Assembly (NCBI GenBank): GCA_938015575.1
Contig: CALLPT010000128.1
Span: 1 to 34,003, forward strand
Reading direction: 5' to 3'
Source of the DNA: an uncultured Acidimicrobiales bacterium
GTDB lineage: Bacteria; Actinomycetota; Acidimicrobiia; Acidimicrobiales; UBA10347
DNA: 34,003 nucleotides
The notes beneath the pieces are model-generated. The model was not told the origin of the DNA and did no database searches. It saw only the letters and a program-made list of their open reading frames with translations. The number at the start of each line of letters is the position of its first letter. Within the stretch, counting starts at the first letter, position 1. Below are positions 31,946 through 34,003 of the stretch, piece by piece. Position numbers and translations under genes: made by a program.

Positions 31946-32851
31946 ATGGCGACGTCACACGATCTTGCACCCGACGAGTGGGCGGGCCTGCGCCTACTCA
32001 GCATCCACGCACACCCCGACGATGAGTCGTCAAAAGGCGCAGCGACGGTGGCCAAGTACAGCGACCACGGGGTCGAAGCGACCCTGGTTTGCGCAACCGG
32101 CGGCGAAGAAGGCGACATCCTCAACGAGGCGGTCAACACCCCCGAGGTGATCGCCGACCTGCCGGCCGTGCGCATGCGCGAGCTCAAGGCGGCGACCGAC
32201 ATCATCGGCTACCAGACGGTCGAGATGCTCGGCTATCGCGACTCGGGCATGAAGGACAGCGAGGCCAACAAGCACGAGGACTGCTTCTGGGCCGCCCCAG
32301 TGATCGAATCGACCGAACGGTTTGCGGCGCTGATTCGACGGCATCGACCTCACGTCGTGATCAGCTACGGCGATCCGATGGGTGGCTATGACCATCCCGA
32401 CCACGTGCGGGTCTGGCACATCACCGACCCGGCGATCGCGGTCGCCGCATCGGCCGACGCCGACATCGAAGGCGAACCGTGGCAGGTGCAGAAGCTCTAC
32501 AACTCGCTCTGGTCTCGAGCCCGCATGGTCCGCATGCACGAGAAGTTCCACGAGCTCGAGATGGAATCACCGTTCGAAGACTGGTGGTTCGATCGCCCCG
32601 ACTTCGATCACCTGATCACGACTCGCATTGACTGCGACGGCTTCTACGAGCGGCGAGCCAATGCGCTGCTCGCCCACGAAACCCAGGTTGATCCGACATC
32701 GAAGTTCTGGTTTGGTCTGCCCGACGATGTGATGGCCGAACTGAACAACGAAGAATGCTTCCGTCGAATGTGGTCTCGTGTGGCGGTCGGTGTCGAAGCT
32801 GGCGGCACCGAGACTGACCTGTTCGCCGGCATCAACCCCGAGGAACACTGA
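31946..32851 (+). CDS. mca: Mycothiol conjugate amidase Mca, 301 aa
   Basis: The enzyme cleaves mycothiol S-conjugates to release mercapturic acids in actinobacterial detoxification. The sequence has the PIG-L zinc motif LSIHAHPDDESSKGAATVAKY and then the Mca-type ATGGEEGDILN. EMLGYRDSGMKDSEAN and MGGYDHPDHVRVW with the further metal-binding His/Asp follow. The length and the DSGM segment separate Mca from the shorter deacetylases such as the one at 3846-4571. This strongly suggests that the host makes mycothiol. The ATG is preceded by a TAGCGT box and the stop overlaps the start of the SCP-2 gene by one base (TGATG). Confidence 0.85.
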   Translation: MATSHDLAPDEWAGLRLLSIHAHPDDESSKGAATVAKYSDHGVEATLVCATGGEEGDILNEAVNTPEVIADLPAVRMRELKAATDIIGYQTVEMLGYRDSGMKDSEANKHEDCFWAAPVIESTERFAALIRRHRPHVVISYGDPMGGYDHPDHVRVWHITDPAIAVAASADADIEGEPWQVQKLYNSLWSRARMVRMHEKFHELEMESPFEDWWFDRPDFDHLITTRIDCDGFYERRANALLAHETQVDPTSKFWFGLPDDVMAELNNEECFRRMWSRVAVGVEAGGTETDLFAGINPEEH

Positions 32852-33252
32852 TGGCAGAACGATTCAGCGACGAATGGTTCGCGGCGGCGCTCGAAGTCGC
32901 CGCGGAGCTACCCGAAGTGCCCGGCGTCTCGTTTGTATTCGATGCCGAGATCACCGAAGCACCCGGCAAGGTTCGAGCCCACGGTCGGGTTGTCGACGGC
33001 AAGCTCACGTCGCTCGTGCCTGGCAAGTTTGTCGCCGAGACCGATGACGAAGAGGTGCAGGTGACCTTTGCGGCCAAGGGCAAGCGGCTTGAACCGGTGC
33101 TCGCTGGCGAGGTCTCGCCGCTGCTCGCCTATATGCGCGGAGAACTCAAGGTCGACGGCGAGTACGAACTCGTCGTTGACCATCTTGCCAACCGAGGCGA
33201 CCGCGACGCGCTCGAGTCGTTTCGAGCTTCGGTCGCCGCACTCACTGACTGA
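32851..33252 (+). CDS. SCP-2 sterol-transfer-like domain protein, 133 aa
   Basis: A single small domain with the SCP-2 pattern: beta strands FVFDAEITEAPGKVRAHGRV and EEVQVTFAAKGKRLEPVLAGEVSPLLAYMRGELKVDGEYELV. The GELKVDGEYE end is where family members read G.l.v.Gd. SCP-2 domains bind lipids or acyl-CoAs; they also occur joined to thiol-dependent or acyltransferase enzymes. There is no signal peptide. The ATG at 32851 overlaps the mca stop, so both are translated from one mRNA; a link to mycothiol chemistry is suggested only by position. Confidence 0.7.
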   Translation: MAERFSDEWFAAALEVAAELPEVPGVSFVFDAEITEAPGKVRAHGRVVDGKLTSLVPGKFVAETDDEEVQVTFAAKGKRLEPVLAGEVSPLLAYMRGELKVDGEYELVVDHLANRGDRDALESFRASVAALTD

Positions 33253-33312
33253 CCTGATCGAACACGGCCCAGGCTGAGCACGACAGTGCCTGGCTGTGAG
33301 AGTCTCGGCCTG

Positions 33313-34003
33313 ATGCTGTTCTCCGAGATCGCCGCCGCGTCGGCCGTCGTGGCGGCCACGGCGAAGCGAAGCGAAAAGACCACGGCGTTGGCCGAGGTGA
33401 TCGAGCGCTTGGCGCCCGACGAGATCGAACCGGCCGTCGGGTTCTTGTCGGGCTCGCTGCGTCAGGGGCGTATCGGTACCGGTTGGCGGGCGGCGACATC
33501 GGTCGACTTCACGCCCGCAGACGAGGCGACACTCACGGTCGGCGAGGTCGATCGGGCGATCGACGAGTTGCAGTCCACAACCGGTGCCGGTTCGGTAGCG
33601 GCCCGGGCCGAACAACTCTCGTCGTTGCTGGGGCGGGCAACGGCGCCTGAAGCAGACATGATCCGTCAATTGCTGAGCGGCGGTATTCGCCAAGGTGCGC
33701 TCGCCGGTGTCGTCACCGAAGCGGTGGCAAAGGCCGCGGCTGTCAAAGCTGCGCAGGTTCGCCGCGCCGCGATGCTTACCGGCGACTTGGGCGAAGCATC
33801 GGTGATCGCGCTCGGCGAGGGCGCAGATGGCCTGGCGGCCGTTCGGTTGCGCGTCGGAACCCCCGTACAGCCGATGCTGGCCGCCACTGCGGAGACCGTT
33901 GCGGGCGCGGTCGAGGAACTCGGGAGCGTGTCGGTCGAGTGGAAACTTGACGGTGCACGAATCCAGGTGCACCGCTCCGGTGACGAAGTTCGCATCTTCA
34001 CCC
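33313..34003 (+). CDS. ATP-dependent DNA ligase, 5' part (cut by window end)
   Basis: The frame runs open from ATG 33313 to the last base, giving 230 residues. The N-terminal helical DNA-binding domain has AVVAATAKRSEKTTALAEVI, VGFLSGSLRQGRIGTGW and LLSGGIRQGALAGVVTEAVAKAA. The nucleotidyltransferase domain begins with PMLAATAETVAGAVEEL and the ligase motif I EWKLDGARIQVHR, whose Lys forms the AMP adduct. This matches the actinobacterial LigB type, an accessory ligase besides the essential NAD-dependent LigA. It is probably a separate unit: it starts 60 bp after the SCP-2 gene, and a GAGAGT box nine bases before the ATG could be a leaderless -10. The C-terminal half, including the OB fold, is outside the window. 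Confidence 0.9.
   Translation, partial: MLFSEIAAASAVVAATAKRSEKTTALAEVIERLAPDEIEPAVGFLSGSLRQGRIGTGWRAATSVDFTPADEATLTVGEVDRAIDELQSTTGAGSVAARAEQLSSLLGRATAPEADMIRQLLSGGIRQGALAGVVTEAVAKAAAVKAAQVRRAAMLTGDLGEASVIALGEGADGLAAVRLRVGTPVQPMLAATAETVAGAVEELGSVSVEWKLDGARIQVHRSGDEVRIFT

Overview
The window is GC-rich chromosomal DNA from a free-living actinobacterium, most likely of the class Acidimicrobiia (Ilumatobacter/Microtrichaceae-like). The grounds are a probable mycothiol conjugate amidase (Mca), a coenzyme F420 guanylyltransferase (CofC), an ImuA'/ImuB/DnaE2 mutasome with Gram-positive LexA boxes, an SCP-2 protein beside Mca, and many genes with a TANNNT box 6-9 nt before the start codon (leaderless style). 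The taxonomy is an inference. No rRNA, tRNA, CRISPR array, prophage or insertion sequence was recognised. The window is gene-dense; the only gene-free stretches near or above 300 bp are 1-487 and 3547-3845.

Layout. 1-487: tail of an upstream unit with a terminator and a palindromic repeat. 488-3546: a small conserved hypothetical gene, then an ECF-type sigma factor / zinc-finger anti-sigma / MscS-like channel operon on the minus strand, divergent from a second small TM-helix channel-like gene. 3601-3809: a hairpin-dense segment ending in a strong terminator, a candidate structured RNA. 3846-5155 (minus): PIG-L/LmbE deacetylase and CofC. 5291-9275 (plus): gpsA, a glycosidase-fold protein of unknown function, rnhB, a small membrane protein and an Nfu/NifU-N-like protein. 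9298-11969: SOS promoter, imuA' and imuB. 11976-21566: a four-gene divergent envelope block made of an Ig-like surface protein, a large composite membrane protein (NTF2-like, glycoside-hydrolase-like barrel, disordered linker, degenerate E2-acyltransferase-like end), a giant GT-C-like membrane protein, and a polytopic membrane protein. 21608-24046: a fused-dimer CaiB/BaiF CoA-transferase. 24148-27647: a second SOS promoter and dnaE2, which carries two in-frame copies of a 49-bp repeat. 27613-29055 (minus): a degenerate-GGDEF/EAL protein. 29200-31784: a duplicated MgtE-type cation transporter and its PhoU/TrkA-C partner. 31946-34003: mca, an SCP-2 protein and the 5' part of an ATP-dependent DNA ligase.

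How the parts fit. The identical 14-bp LexA boxes at 9309 and 24165 make ImuA', ImuB and DnaE2 one DNA-damage regulon although about 12 kb separates its parts. The block at 11976-21566 looks like an uncharacterised envelope glycan system: a GT-C-like enzyme and a glycosidase-like barrel face the outside, both proteins carry NTF2-like extracytoplasmic domains, and a cytoplasmic pseudo-acyltransferase may act as a scaffold. This block, the candidate RNA and the dnaE2 repeats are the least ordinary parts of the window.
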